Assembly (NCBI GenBank): GCA_032718475.1
Contig: JAUCBJ010000417.1
Span: forward strand, 1 to 64,000
DNA from: Nemertoderma westbladi
Lineage: Eukaryota > Xenacoelomorpha > Nemertodermatida > Nemertodermatidae
DNA: 64,000 bases
Reading direction: 5' to 3'
Shown here: in pieces, positions 38,739 through 50,600 of the stretch
Numbering within the stretch: the stretch's first letter is position 1
How the letters are laid out: each line of letters begins with the position of its first letter
Notes under the pieces: model-generated
What the model saw: only the letters and a program-made list of their open reading frames with translations
Told to the model about the DNA's origin: nothing
Databases searched by the model: none
Position numbers and translations under genes: made by a program

Positions 38739-39901
38739 TGTAAAAGCTTTTGCGGACATAACAAGTAATTTTTACGCAATACGCAGAATTCTCTAAAATA
38801 GCCCTAAATTTATCCAACTACGCGACGGGAAGGAATTGTAACCCAGATGACGAAATCTGTCAGCTGATTCTTTGTGGACGTGGAGGTTCTTTGTTCTGCC
38901 TTATTCAGCCAATCAGAGCGATTTTCACTTTATGTCTAACAGAAACCTATGGAAACTCGCGCAATGCATTACGGTCTTTGTTTACTATTTTCTGAGCATC
39001 AGAGCCAGCTCGGATTTTTCTGTGCTTCTGTGTGGAAGTTTCAGACTTTGGCCTAGGAACATCAGATGGCCTTGATTATAAGAACGTAAAACTATTAACC
39101 TGGATACACCCTGGATCACTGGATACACTCTGAATCACTTAACTGATCATACTCAACTCACCTGACTGCCTGACTTTCATACTCAATAAGTAAAACATGC
39201 TGACTGTTCACCGCATTATTTTACTTCCTTCTGTGTGGAGGTCTTTTATTAATTGTTGTTATATTAATGGATATTGCTGTTATATTTGGAGAATACCGAT
39301 AAATAATCATAAACCCCTCAATCTTCTTGATTACTGAGGTAAGAGGAACAGGTTTACCGGTAGCATTAGCGACTTAAATTAAAGTGGTTTTTGTGTGAAT
39401 TAAATGCTATTTCATAATCCCTATGTGTGTCAGTTGCGATCCTCCTTATATATGATAAAATTCACTGACGGTTGGCAGATTAGAGCGAACTAGTGTGAAG
39501 TAGTGTGAAGTCGTGTGAAGTAGTGTGAAGGTTAATAAAAGAATGCGCTATTTATGAAACTCTGTGGCCATCTAGTTGTGATTATATAAGTCATAACTCT
39601 GCTTTTATACTTAAAGCGCCACGTCCTAAAGGAACTGTTAGTATTTCCCCGAAAGTAAATATATTTGTCAGAGATTATATACTAGCGATCAATCGAATAA
39701 TACAGTAGGTCTACACTGCAATAACTCTCAAGGAATCCGAATCCAGTCTCCCACACCGTGGGTCATACGACGCGCACGGACTGGCTTCGGCTGACGTAAC
39801 TTCAGTACACTAGGTAATTGATATAGGCTAAAGTCGATTTATAAACAAGAGGACAACTAAAATTGGCAGATTAAACTGCTAAAGGTCTAAAAGCGCGAAC
39901 A
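38739..39901 (+). repeat. 5' LTR of LTR element copy 2
   Basis: 1163 bp, TGTAAAAGC...GCGCGAACA, sharing the terminal sequences and the CGCCACGTCCTAAAGGAACT block with the copy 1 LTR. A short four-fold repeat of GTGTGAAGTAGT lies at 39494-39530. Confidence 0.93.
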
Positions 39902-40857
39902 TTAATAGTTTTGTTTCTTTATTGCGCCGTAGGCAATAAAGTCAAATGTACCGGTCGGACGGTAAGCTGTAGGCCTAATCACCCGAACCGGTACTTACAG
40001 GTACAGCAGTATTATTTCGACTGTGATATATTGTATATTAGTAGGCTGTTTAAGAGAGTAGGGACTGTACACCCCTTATTTCTTTTAGAGCTTATTTATT
40101 TCTGTCAGTTTTATTTATCTGTAAGTGTAATATTGAGCAGAAGGCGTGTAAGCCTGCTCAGATTGTATAAATAATTTGTAGGCCGTATTGTTGTCTAGCT
40201 GTTGTTAGGTCTGAGGCGATTGCAGTGCGTTTAGAGTGTCTGTCCGATAAAGTGCTAGTTAGGAAGGTGGGGGCATCCAGTGCTGTAAGGTAAATCCCCC
40301 CCCCGAAAGAATAAGTCGTACTACTTGGTTAGAACGCCTACTAACTAAGCATTTCGGAGTCTGCATATACTGTAGTTTATTTAGGCTTGTCAGTAGTCTG
40401 CCAGCATTTGGTCTGTGTTTTATTTGAATAGTCTGCACGGGTAGCGTAATATTTATTATTCAGAGTTTATGCGAGTATTCGCAACCTCCAACTCCCCAAG
40501 TTTATTCCTACAGTAATTGTGCTTGTTATACATACCGTTATAGTTAAATTAACCCCGGTACTACATCAGGGCTGCTTGGCGTAGGTAAAGACTGGTGATT
40601 TTGTGCTCCGGTCACTCCAGCAGATACCGTGGTTCTTTTGGCTGTTCACGTATATTTAACTGCTGGTTATTTGTTGTATAAGTACTTGTACCTAACTTAT
40701 GGTTTAGAGTACAGTGCTTTCCGAAAGTAATTTAGTGTATAGGCAGTCTACTTGTATTGTAACGTGGTTAATAGGTACGTTAGCTCTGGTTGGCTTCGAT
40801 AATTAACTTCTAGGTAAGGAAACTCCGAGTACATAACGTAGTACTTATAGAGTTTAA
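39902..40857 (+). other. Leader of LTR element copy 2, first segment
   Basis: Collinear with the leader of copy 1 (13545-14820), including GGTGGGGGCATCCAGTGCTG and CACTCCAGCAGATACCGTGG, but with only one copy of the 288-bp block. It breaks off at 40857 where the inserted block begins. Confidence 0.8.
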
Positions 40858-41610
40858 GATAAAATATACAGAACAACTGACTGATAAAATATACGGAGCA
40901 ACTGATTGATAAAATATACGGAGCAACTGACTGATAAAATATACGGAGCAACTGACTGGTAAAATATACGGAGCAACTAACTGACTGGTAAAATATACAG
41001 AACAACTGACTGGTAAAATATACGGAACAACTGACTGATAAAATATACGGAGCAACTGACTGGTAAAATATACGGAACAACGGATGATAAAATATACTGT
41101 TCAACCGACTTATTAATTACTTACAACTGATAAAATATACGGAGCAACTGACTGGTAAAATATACGGAGCAACTGACTGGTAAAATATACGGAGCAACTG
41201 ACTGGTAAAATATACGGAGCAACTGACTGGTAAAATATACGGAGCAACTGACTGGTAAAATATACGGAGCATTTGACTGGTAAAATATACAGAACAACTG
41301 ACTGGTAAAATATACGGAGCAACTGACTGGTAAAATATACGGAACAACGGATGATAAAATATACTGTTCAACCGACTTATTAATTACTTACAACTGATAA
41401 AATATACGGAGCAACTGACTGATAAAATATGCGGAGAAACTGATGATAAAATATACAGAACAACTGACTGGTAAAATATACAGAGTAACTGACTGATAAA
41501 ATATACGGAGCAACTGACTGATAAAATATACGGAGCAACTGACTGGTAAAATATACGGAGCAACTGACTGATAAAATATACGGAACAACTGACTTATAAA
41601 ATATACGGAG
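40857..41610. repeat. 25-bp minisatellite, about 30 units
   Basis: Unit TGATAAAATATACGGAGCAAC plus TGAC, with variants (TGGTAAAATATAC, CAGAACAACTG). A longer interruption, TTCAACCGACTTATTAATTA, occurs twice (about 41099 and 41369), so part of the array was itself duplicated. Translated minus-strand frames here are repeat artefacts. Confidence 0.93.
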
Positions 41611-42189
41611 ATCAATTATGAATTATTATTAAATATATATCATTATGATTAAATACTTCTAATTTAACGAAACGAAACAATTATTATTTCGTTTTTCGTT
41701 TCGTTATTTACATGTATTTTTATTTCGTTTTTCGTTTCATTTAATATTTTTTCGTTTCGTTTTTGCCAAATTATGCTTAGTTTCGTTACGTTTTCATTTC
41801 GTTATGCCATCCCTGCCTACAACTGCTACACACAACAACTTCAACACTACTATACTAAAATTGGTATACAATAATAATCAGCCAAAGTGTTCAAGCAAAG
41901 ACACCAGTAGTTAGGTCCCTCTCCATTCATTATTATTATCCTACAGTACAGTACTACAGTTGAAAGCCTACATTATTACTAAAATTCATTCACCTGAAAT
42001 TAGTACTAAATTCACATTCGCCCATACCTTTACTGATAAGGCTATCAGCTGTATAAAATATTTAACACAAACTAATGCTACCCTATGAAGAATTTCAAGT
42101 TTGTAAGGGAGTGGAGATTAGGCAGTAGGGCCTAAGCAAACAGTGTGGGTGTACTAAGTACAATAATCTTGGCAACCTCATCGATTTAT
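41611..42189. other. Low-complexity spacer
   Basis: Contains a run of TTTCGTTTCG-type simple repeats (41675-41800) and otherwise AT-rich sequence. No gene seen. Confidence 0.5.
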
Positions 42190-42333
42190 GACAACTGTTT
42201 GTAGAGTTGCCGTGACAACTGTTTGTAGAGTTGCCGTGACAACTGTTTGTAGAGTTGCCGTGACAACTGTTTGTAGAGTTGCCGTGACAACTGTTTGTAG
42301 AGGTGCCGTGACAACTGTTTGTAGAGTAGCCTT
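42190..42333. repeat. 24-bp minisatellite, six units
   Basis: GACAACTGTTTGTAGAGTTG plus CCGT repeats exactly every 24 bases from 42190 to 42333, the last two units slightly changed. Open frames on both strands are a consequence of the period. Confidence 0.95.
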
Positions 42334-42844
42334 ACGGTGGAAAATTCCCCCAGAGCCAATTTTAAAATGTGCCGCTATTTTTGCTATCGATTCAAGGTAA
42401 ATGGCCATCTCTCAGTTTTGAAACATCTTGCCATCAAAGCCAATTTTGGTCTAATTTGAACGAAATTGTGGTTCGAATGATACCAAAATTGACTTTATAC
42501 GATGACCTAGAGTGTGTACTATTACCATGTATCGGTAGCGGCACATTTGGCCTTTGATAAATCTTGAGTTTACCACCTATTAAATCTGTGAGGTAAAAAA
42601 ACGATTTAGTGCCACTCAATGACTAAAAAAACACCCCTGCAGCTATGATTTTATATTATAACTTAACTTTTATATTAAAATAGGATTTATTTTTATAATT
42701 TGTATTTGGGATAAAATATATTGTTTGAGTTCTCATAAATTACATAGGGCAACAGGTAACGAACCAGATACACCCTACAGCTCTACAGGTGATGATAATA
42801 TTGTATATGTAATACTCCTCCACCAACTGTAATTATTTGATTAT
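42334..42844. other. Spacer downstream of the Cys-rich gene
   Basis: AT-rich DNA at the 3' side of the minus-strand gene at 42845. A TTTATT (minus AATAAA) occurs near 42686 and could be its poly(A) signal. No other gene. Confidence 0.4.
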
Positions 42845-43528
42845 CTAGTTCTGGAATACTCCAACTACTATCACAGCTCCAACCATAAGTAAAGTAACTA
42901 TGCTAACGTTTTCCTTGTCTCCTCGAGAACCGGAGGTTGTGGTTGAGGTCGTGGATGTTGTTGAAGTAAATGTTGTGGTTGCTTGAAATGTTCGCGGATC
43001 ATTTTCCCATTGAGTGTCGCAGAAACCCTCACAACATCCCTGCTGACAGACCGTGTTCACTTTTTCCATTCGTGTTTGCAACACCCCTTTAAGGATATCA
43101 ACACCCTCGTACCCCAACTCACCATTGTTCCACATTTCCGTGCACTCAGCTTCTGTCCACTCATTCTTTTCGCATTGCGTTTCATTCTTGCATCTCACAT
43201 AACGAACTTCGAATGTCACGTGCTTCCCGTCCAGAGGGAATGAAGCACTAGGCTTACTTACCCCGTAGTAGAGCAGGGACAGCTCTCGGCATGTCTCGCA
43301 ACCTGCCACAGGTACCGAAATACCAGGTGCATCCAGGTCGATCTGCTCTCCAGCCTTCGCCGTTTGAATGGATTCCTTTATGAATTTCTCAACTATGGCT
43401 TTAGAATCCTCATCTTCTGCGTAGACCGTCAAGGTGTGACCTGTTTCACATGTCGTTCCTCGGTTAGCTCGTATCTGTGTCGATACAAAAAGGGCAGAAA
43501 GTATTACAGGGATCCTTAAACTTCCCAT
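42845..43528 (-). CDS. Secreted or GPI-anchored Cys-rich protein, unknown family
   Basis: 227 residues from ATG 43528 to TAG 42845, in one exon. Residues 1-22 form a signal peptide (MGSLRIPVILSALFVSTQIR). The mature part has ten cysteines (TTCETG, AGCETCRE, RCKNETQCEK, ECTEMW, VCQQGCCEGFCD). Next comes a Thr/Ser-rich stretch (TTTFTSTTSTTSTTT), a likely O-glycosylated stalk. The end is a hydrophobic segment (SIVTLLMVGAVIVVGVF) with only two residues after it, which suits a GPI-anchor signal better than a cytoplasmic tail. I recognise no family. It lies in DNA inserted into the leader of LTR element copy 2 and is intact, so it may be a host gene carried in with that block. Codon use is balanced, unlike the AT-rich surroundings, which supports real coding. 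Confidence 0.75.
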   Translation of the reverse strand: MGSLRIPVILSALFVSTQIRANRGTTCETGHTLTVYAEDEDSKAIVEKFIKESIQTAKAGEQIDLDAPGISVPVAGCETCRELSLLYYGVSKPSASFPLDGKHVTFEVRYVRCKNETQCEKNEWTEAECTEMWNNGELGYEGVDILKGVLQTRMEKVNTVCQQGCCEGFCDTQWENDPRTFQATTTFTSTTSTTSTTTSGSRGDKENVSIVTLLMVGAVIVVGVFQN

Positions 43529-44934
43529 CAATGGTGGTTACTATGGCAATGTAATTGCGCCAGAGCCTTTTTTGTTCAATCTGGATATTATTATGCTATT
43601 GTAATATTACCATCTATAAAATAACTATTTATTACTTATTTTGGGAAGAAAGTATAACTTTTTTCACTATTCTTAATGTATTTTATTTAACGAGCGCCAG
43701 CGAGATTACTAAAACTCAATATTTTCTCATCTAATTTTATTTTCTGATTTAATTCTCATCTAATTCTAAAATTTATTCTTATATTTGTACTTTTTTGTTG
43801 CTCAATTCGATAATAATATATAGAGCGATATAGTGTTACAAAATATATTGAACTGTAGTAACTATATTGCTTCCATAGTTACTGCGATTCTAATTACTGT
43901 ATTCTTCAACGCCTTACTCAATGTTAAATAATTTAGTGTTCTCGAATATTTATTACGTAACTGGAGAGCCGCTTAACTACATAAAATATTGGACATTGAG
44001 TTCCGTTTTGGAGTTTGTCTTTCACACTAAAGTTGCAATAACTTTTAAGTGTCTTCATGGATTTTGCTAAAATTACTTGCAATCCTCTTCTACTTCGATG
44101 CTCTTCCAACATATTATGTTACAAAAATTAAGAAATTCCACCAAAATGTTATGTTATTTTACTTTTTTCCTGGAAAAAAGTAAAATCAATGCAATATTTA
44201 TTACTTTATTCCCTATGGCTAAAGTACTCCCTTTTCTCCTGATTTTGGGGTATATTAGAGCGATAAGGTAACAATTTAGAATAATATACTTTTCTGTATC
44301 TTCTAACATACTTAATTATAAGTAGTGTGCGGGAAATTAATTAAAATATTATTTTTTTAATTGCTAAAATAGTGGTTGTCACTTGGTCAAACAACTAAAT
44401 TTCAGAATTAGTATGCAGTAAGTGCCATAAGGAACGATTAACTATAACTAATTGCTAAGTCACAAATTTATTTGTAAAATATACCAAAAATTTTTCATCG
44501 AAGTATTAAGTTCGTACAGTTGCTAATGAAATTAAAAGAATGTTCCAAATAAAAAACCCGAAAAAAACGAATTGTTTGGAAAACTGTTCGTTCCAGAACA
44601 TTTCCATTTTCCTTCCATAATAAATAATTATGGAAAATTATTTATAAATAAACATTTTGGTTTGAAACATCAAATCGCTGCACGTTGTAATAAGTTATTG
44701 CGTATATGTCGTCCCACTACTTCTAACCCGACTATTAGGTATATCGATTGACTTGTCGAGAAACCAGCATGTGACAACAACAGTGGGTGAAATATACTGG
44801 AGGGATCTTGACCTGAAGGATCTTGACCTGCAATGGATAAAGCACTCTGATAAACCAAGCTCGTCCGTGCATATTGCGTACTGCGTTGGGGTAATAGTTA
44901 ACAAACTTATGTATGGCGAATCATCATCTCATCT
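43529..44934. other. AT-rich region upstream of the Cys-rich gene
   Basis: Should contain the promoter of the minus-strand gene, but no motif is convincing. Short open frames (44077-44271, 44670-44986) lack coding character. Confidence 0.45.
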
Positions 44935-45465
44935 TTGTAGAACTACTACTACTACTAGGTCGAGCGAACTCGGACAGTGGAAATGAGATCCTTCCAGGCT
45001 TCCCGATTCTCCATAGTTGTCGCAATTTCGTTTCTCCCAAGTTCAGTATCCCTTTTAAGTTGATCTATATATGTTATGGCCGGTCGTCCACGACTACGCT
45101 TTCCATGAGATGATTGATACAGGTGGTATTGTACCATAAAGCTCGGCGTTTGTCATGTGTTGTCTCCAGCTGATGTTTAGGGCTGCCCTTAGTAGTCTTG
45201 TGTAGCAACCATCAATTCGTTGTTCAAGTGATTTAGTCAGTGTCCAGGTCTCACCCCCGTATAAAAATACACTTTCCATTGTGGCTCGAAAGAACTTAGA
45301 CTTCAGGTGCCTGGAGAGATCTGATTTCCAGATGGTATCCATTTTTGATAGAGCTAACCAAGCCTTTGCTTTCCTAACTTCTATGTCCTTTTTGCTACTT
45401 TCTATCCATGATCCAACGTCCTGGAATTCATCGACCTTCCTTAGTTGATTATTATCAATAGTTTT
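44935..45465 (-). mobile_element. LINE A, 3' end fragment
   Basis: Matches the 3' end of LINE A (47662-48270) on the minus strand: the (CTA)n tail, then ORF pieces such as SKFFRATMESVFLYGGETWT and LRAALNISWRQHMTNAELYG. About 80 bases are missing near 45105 and it stops at 45465, where LINE B starts. It is 5' truncated, as is usual for LINEs. Confidence 0.88.
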
Positions 45466-45475
45466 TGGGTTTTTG

Positions 45476-46575
45476 GTCAGGTCAGGTATTCTAGTTCATT
45501 GATCAAGAAAACTTGCCACCTCCATGCAGCATAAAGGAGGTGCCACCTGTGGCTGCATAGACCCTCTTACTAGGGCAAATCTGGTCCTGTAACTAGGACC
45601 CCCTTCGTTCTGGGATAAGGACGCCCTTGGTCCTGGATTGAGGACCCATATACTTGACTGCAGGGGTATATGGCCTGGCCAGTCAGATGGTGATATACCA
45701 ATGGCTGGTCAGGAGTAGAGTGTTCTCAGTGTACTCTGAGTACACTTCACTGCGACCTGCAACTGGCAGCAGGGGTACAGGGCATGACCCAGAAGATGAG
45801 CTGCACAGCCAATGGTGGGTCATGTGCGCCAGAGTAGATATGGGTGATGGGCCTCATATCTGACTCCACTGCGACACCCACCCTGTGGAATAGCAAACCA
45901 GGGTGTGGTATTTGCCCCGAGAGCTGACTCGGCAAAAAAGCACCCCCCGACCCCCACTATGGATTACATTAGTAATGCGGAGGTCCGGCCACTAGAGGAC
46001 AGTGGAATGACCGGGCACAATCGGCCTCACAGGCGTCAGTTATCTCCTGACCGGCTGCCTGTCTCACCCCCTTCTGGAGAGAGAGCGGCAAACAATTCTT
46101 TGAGTCCCTTTCCTGATGACCTTTCTGGCCCAAACCCTGGGTCACCAGGGAGGTGAGATTGTGAGGGGGAGAGGTATTCTGGAGTTAGAGGCTACTCTCA
46201 TGTTCCACCCCGACCAACAAAGCCATTGGTGAATCTGAGGCAAGTCACTAGACTAGCCTCAGTAAACACCCTAACACTCGGGTCCCCAATGCGACAAGGT
46301 GAGCTGACTGCCTTGGCAGATAAGCTTTCTCTTATTGCAGTGGGTGTTCAAGAGCACCGAATGCAGACTGGACAGACTGATGAGGTCCTGATTAAGGACA
46401 TGGGGGGGGGGGCGGTTGGCGACTCGCCCTCGCGTCAGCGGATGATAGTGGCAATGGTGGAATTGGTCTATTGATGAATCCAACTGCACATGGGCTCCCT
46501 GGACTGACAACAAAATTCAGAAGTGCCGAAATGACCTCTACAAGGCGCAGAAAGAGTCCCGACTCAAACAGACTA
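45476..46575 (+). mobile_element. LINE B, internally deleted copy
   Basis: Begins with the same GTCAGGTCAGGTATTCTAG as the copy at 11642 and runs through the same 5' part to the endonuclease start (ALADKLSLIAVGVQEHRM). After CCAACTGCACATG at about 46490 it jumps about 760 bases to the segment GGCTCCCTGGACTGAC... and ends at about 46575. It is not interrupted by an LTR element, so it shows the empty site of the copy at 11642/24588. Confidence 0.85.
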
Positions 46576-46577
46576 TA

Positions 46578-47661
46578 TAAGTCGTCAGACGGTGGTATTT
46601 CCTTATCTGGACAACGCAACTTACTTACTACTACTTTATTGGTTTCAACTACCGTAGTTTCCTGTCAGTTCGTAAGAACCAGAAATTCTAACTCCTTGTT
46701 AGGCTGGTTTGTAGATTTCTTGTAAAATTACCCTAAAAATTGTACGTTTATTGTTTATTTAGAGATTGTAATCTCAACCTGATTGTAAGTAATTCGTAGT
46801 AATAAGTAACTTAGTAAATGGTGATTTTGTGCTCCGGTCACTCCAGCAGATACCGTGGTTCTTTTGGCTGTTCACGTATATTTAACTGCTGGTTATTTGT
46901 TGTATAAGTACTTGTACCTAACTTAGGGTTTAGAGTACAGTGCTTTCCGAAAGTAATTTAGTGTATAGGCAGTCTACTTGTATTGTAACGTGGTTAATAG
47001 GTACGTTAGCTCTGGTTGGCTTTGATAATTAACTTCTAGGTAAGGACACTCCGGGTACATAACGTAGTACTTATAGAGTTTAAGACTATAAGTCGTCAGA
47101 CGGTGGTATTTCCTTATCTGGACAACGCAACTTACTTACTACTACTTTATTGGTTTCAACTACCGTAGTTTCCTGTCAGTTCGTAAGAACCAGAAATTCT
47201 AACTCCTTGTTAGGCTGGTTTGTAGATTTCTTGTAAAATTACCCTAAAAATTGTACATGTAACTTGTTTATTGTTTATTTAGAGATTGTAATCTCAACCT
47301 GATTGTAAGTAATTCGTAGTAATAAGTAACTTAGTAAAGTAGAATTATCTGTATTAGTGTTTAACAAGTAGCACTCCACTGAGAGCGTTCAGCTTCTGTG
47401 TAGTGACTCCTTATCCAGAAATAATAACATTTATTTCAAATATTGTCAAAACCCATTGTACGGGTATATATATATATATTTATAAATCAAATCAAACAGA
47501 TTTATAAAATAGTAGGCCTGTCATACATCAATTAGGTCTTAACATCAGTTGAACTACTGCTTAATATCAGTAATAAAGTAAAGGGAAGTAAACCTAAAAT
47601 TCAGAAATTCAGTTATTATTAAATAATTGACATTACCGGTATTTACGGTAAGCTTATTATA
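46578..47661 (+). repeat. Leader of LTR element copy 2, second segment with tandem duplication
   Basis: The block starting ATAAGTCGTCAGACGGTGGT occurs at 46578 and again at 47088, 510 bases apart. The block starting GGTGATTTTGTGCTCCGGTC occurs at 40590 and 46820. The order is A, insert, B, A', B', that is, a tandem AB duplication whose first copy was split by the 5.7-kb insert. After B' the leader continues (ACATTTATTTCAAATATTG) until LINE A interrupts it at 47661. Confidence 0.85.
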
Positions 47662-50600
47662 CTACTACTAGGTCGAGCGAACTCGGACAGTGGAAATGAG
47701 ATCCTTCCAGGCTTCCCGATTCTGCATAGTTGTCGCAATTTCGTTTCTCCCAAGTTCAGTATCCCTTTCAAGTTGATCTATATATGTTATGGCAGGTCGT
47801 CCACGACTACGCTTTCCATGAGTTGGTTGCCAGAGAAGTAGATCTGGTATGACCTCGTCTTTACTTCGCCAGCAGTGCCCACTGAATCTTAATCTGCGTT
47901 CACGGAGGGTGGTTGATACAGGTGGTATTGTACCATAAAGCTCGGCGTTTGTCATGTGTTGTCTCCAGCTGATGTTTAGGGCTGCCCTTAGTAGTCTTGT
48001 GTAGCAACCATCAATTCGTTGTTCAAGTGATTTAGTCAGTGTCCAGGTCTCACCCCCGTATAAAAATACACTTTCCACTGTGGCTCGAAAGAACTTAGTC
48101 TTCAGGTGCCTGGAGAGATATGATTTCCAGATGGTATCCATTTTTGATAGAGCTACCCAAGCCTTTGCTTTCCTAACTTCTATGTCCTTTTTGCTACTCT
48201 CTATCCATGATCCAAGGTACTGGTAGTCATCGACCTGCCTTAGTTGATTATTATCAATGGTTGTCAAGTTTCCATCAACATTAAAGGTCATGAATTCGGT
48301 CTTGGTAGCATTTATATGCAATCCAACCTCCTTAGCAGCCCTCTCCACTTTATTTAGTAGAAGCTGTGCATCTGCTAGCGTATTAGAGAGCAGGGCGATG
48401 TAATCCAAAGTCGGTGTCTGTGACTGTAGTTGCCGGATATCTACTACTTCTGCGTTCTTGAAGTGTGAATCCCAGATCTTCACCCTTTGTGGCCGTCCTC
48501 ATTGCGTAATCCAGCACAATTACAAATAGTAATGGTGCTAATGTGTCACCTTGCAGTATGCCAGCCAGGATTGAGAAAAACTCAGTTTCACCATCTGGTG
48601 AGAGTACCTGCGCTTCTGTGTCACAATATAGCAATCCAATGCCAGCAACAATTACTTCTGGTATTCCATAAGCTCTTAGGATTTCAAGCATTTTACCTCT
48701 ATGGATGGAGTCGAATGCCTTCTTGAAGTCCACAAAAGTCATGACTGCGGGGAGATTCTTTGACTTAATTCCTTCAATCAGTCTCCGTAGTGCAAGTATC
48801 TGAGCTATTGTTGATCTACTTGGTCGAAATCCGTTTTGGCTCTTACGCAGTAGTTTCTCTATGTGAGGCCTAATCCTATATAGAATCATTTTATTGTATA
48901 TTTTGGCAGCTACCACAAGCAGACAGATCCCATGATAGTTTGTTGGTATGCCGAGGTCTCCTTTCTTGGGGAGAGGCTTTAGTTGACCTTTAGTCCAAAT
49001 TGGTGGTGGCTTTTCCCCTTTTAACATCCGGTTGCAAACATTCAATAATTGTCTATTTAGCACTCCGGTTTTCCATACCTCCGCTGGGATTTCATCTAAT
49101 CCACTCGCTTTATTATTGGACATGCTTTTAATGCTTCTTTGGAGTTCGGCAGGTGTGAAGTCCCCTGTTTCTGTAGGTAGTGTCTTGTCATATATTTTCC
49201 TTGTAGGGTTGACCTCGATGTTGGGTGGCTGCCCAAGCAAGTTGCTGAAGTGATTTTTCCACTTCCCAACACGTTCTTCAGGACTATCGGCTTTGAGGCG
49301 CCCCTTTGCACAACTTTTCCGACCAGATACCTCATTTACAGTTTGCCAGGTAAGTCTTGATTGCTGCTGTATGTGAGCAGTTGTAATTGCTTCAGTTTTA
49401 TCCTGTATGTACTTTTCCTGGCTGATGTTGTAGGCCAATTTAAGATCGTCCTTAGCTTTCTCAACCTTGTTAATGTTTTCGGTTGTTGGTTGTTCGGTTT
49501 TAACTTTGTAGGCTATCTTAAGATCTTCTCTCTTACAAGTAACCTCAGAGTTTTGCCATGGCACATACTGTTTTCGTTTAGGTTTCTGGGGGATATGCCT
49601 CTTAGCTGATTCCTTGTGGGCTGTTATTATATTCTGGTATATTGAATCGGTGGATTGGTCTTCATCCATTGACTGAAGTGCTTCAAAGCGGTTTTGAACT
49701 TCTACTGTATAAGCATCCTTTACAGCATTGTCAGTTCTGAGTTTCTCCCAGTCATAGTTGATTTGCTTGCTTGTCCTGGGTTTGCTGGCTCTCAAACTGA
49801 GTCTGATCTCTGCAGTCACAATTCTGTGGTCCGAACCAATTAGGTTGAACGAGCTGTATGCCTCGCAGTTGATCATGCTATTTCTCCACTTTTTGTTTAT
49901 AAGGATGTAATCCAGTTGTGCTTTGGTTCCATTAGGGTATTGAAAGGTCCATAGCTTCCCCTTACTCTTTTCGAATGTGTTGTTTGTTGGTATCAATTCA
50001 CATTCTTCCATTAGGTCTAAGAGTAAGTACCCATTTCTGTTAGAACTGGTGTTATAGGTGTAACCCTTGATGTCTTCTGGGCCAATTTGCGCATTCAGGT
50101 CACCAGCAATGACTTTAACATTGTGTTTCGGGATGTCCTTAATAAGTCCAGTCAGTTCTTCATAAAACTTGACTGCTTGTTCTGGCTCTGATGCATTGGT
50201 TGGACTGTAGCAACATATAACTGTTGTCTTGGGATTCCCATCAAAAGTTGCGATCATAACCCTGGTATTTATAGATTCGATGTTGTTTAGGGTCTTAAGT
50301 GCAAATGGGCTTAGCAGAATTCCTACACCACCAATTGATGCATTGGCCGAGTTTCTTACTGCTGAGCTTGTTACTAACGTCCATCCATTTCCAATGTCAT
50401 TGTACTTCATGGCAGTGTCTTCATGACAAATCCGATGTTCTTGGATGCAGATGATGTCGATGTTATATTCCATCGCCAGAGCAAACATGTCACCCTGTTT
50501 GCTCTGTGCTTTCAGCGTGCATGCGTTCATTGTAGCAATCTTTAGTGTCTTTTTACATTTCAACAGGTTGGTTCTTCTTTCTTCTCTGTCTTCTGTTCCA

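Noticed and set aside
38872-39075. 67-residue frame present in both LTRs of copy 2
   Set aside because: Its presence twice only reflects LTR identity; it is absent from copy 1 LTRs and has no recognisable features.
40748-41615. Minus-strand repetitive frames (RIFYQSVAPYIL type)
   Set aside because: Translations of a 25-bp minisatellite; period three in protein is 25 residues, as expected by chance frames.
42188-42408. Small repeat proteins on both strands
   Set aside because: By-products of the 24-bp minisatellite.
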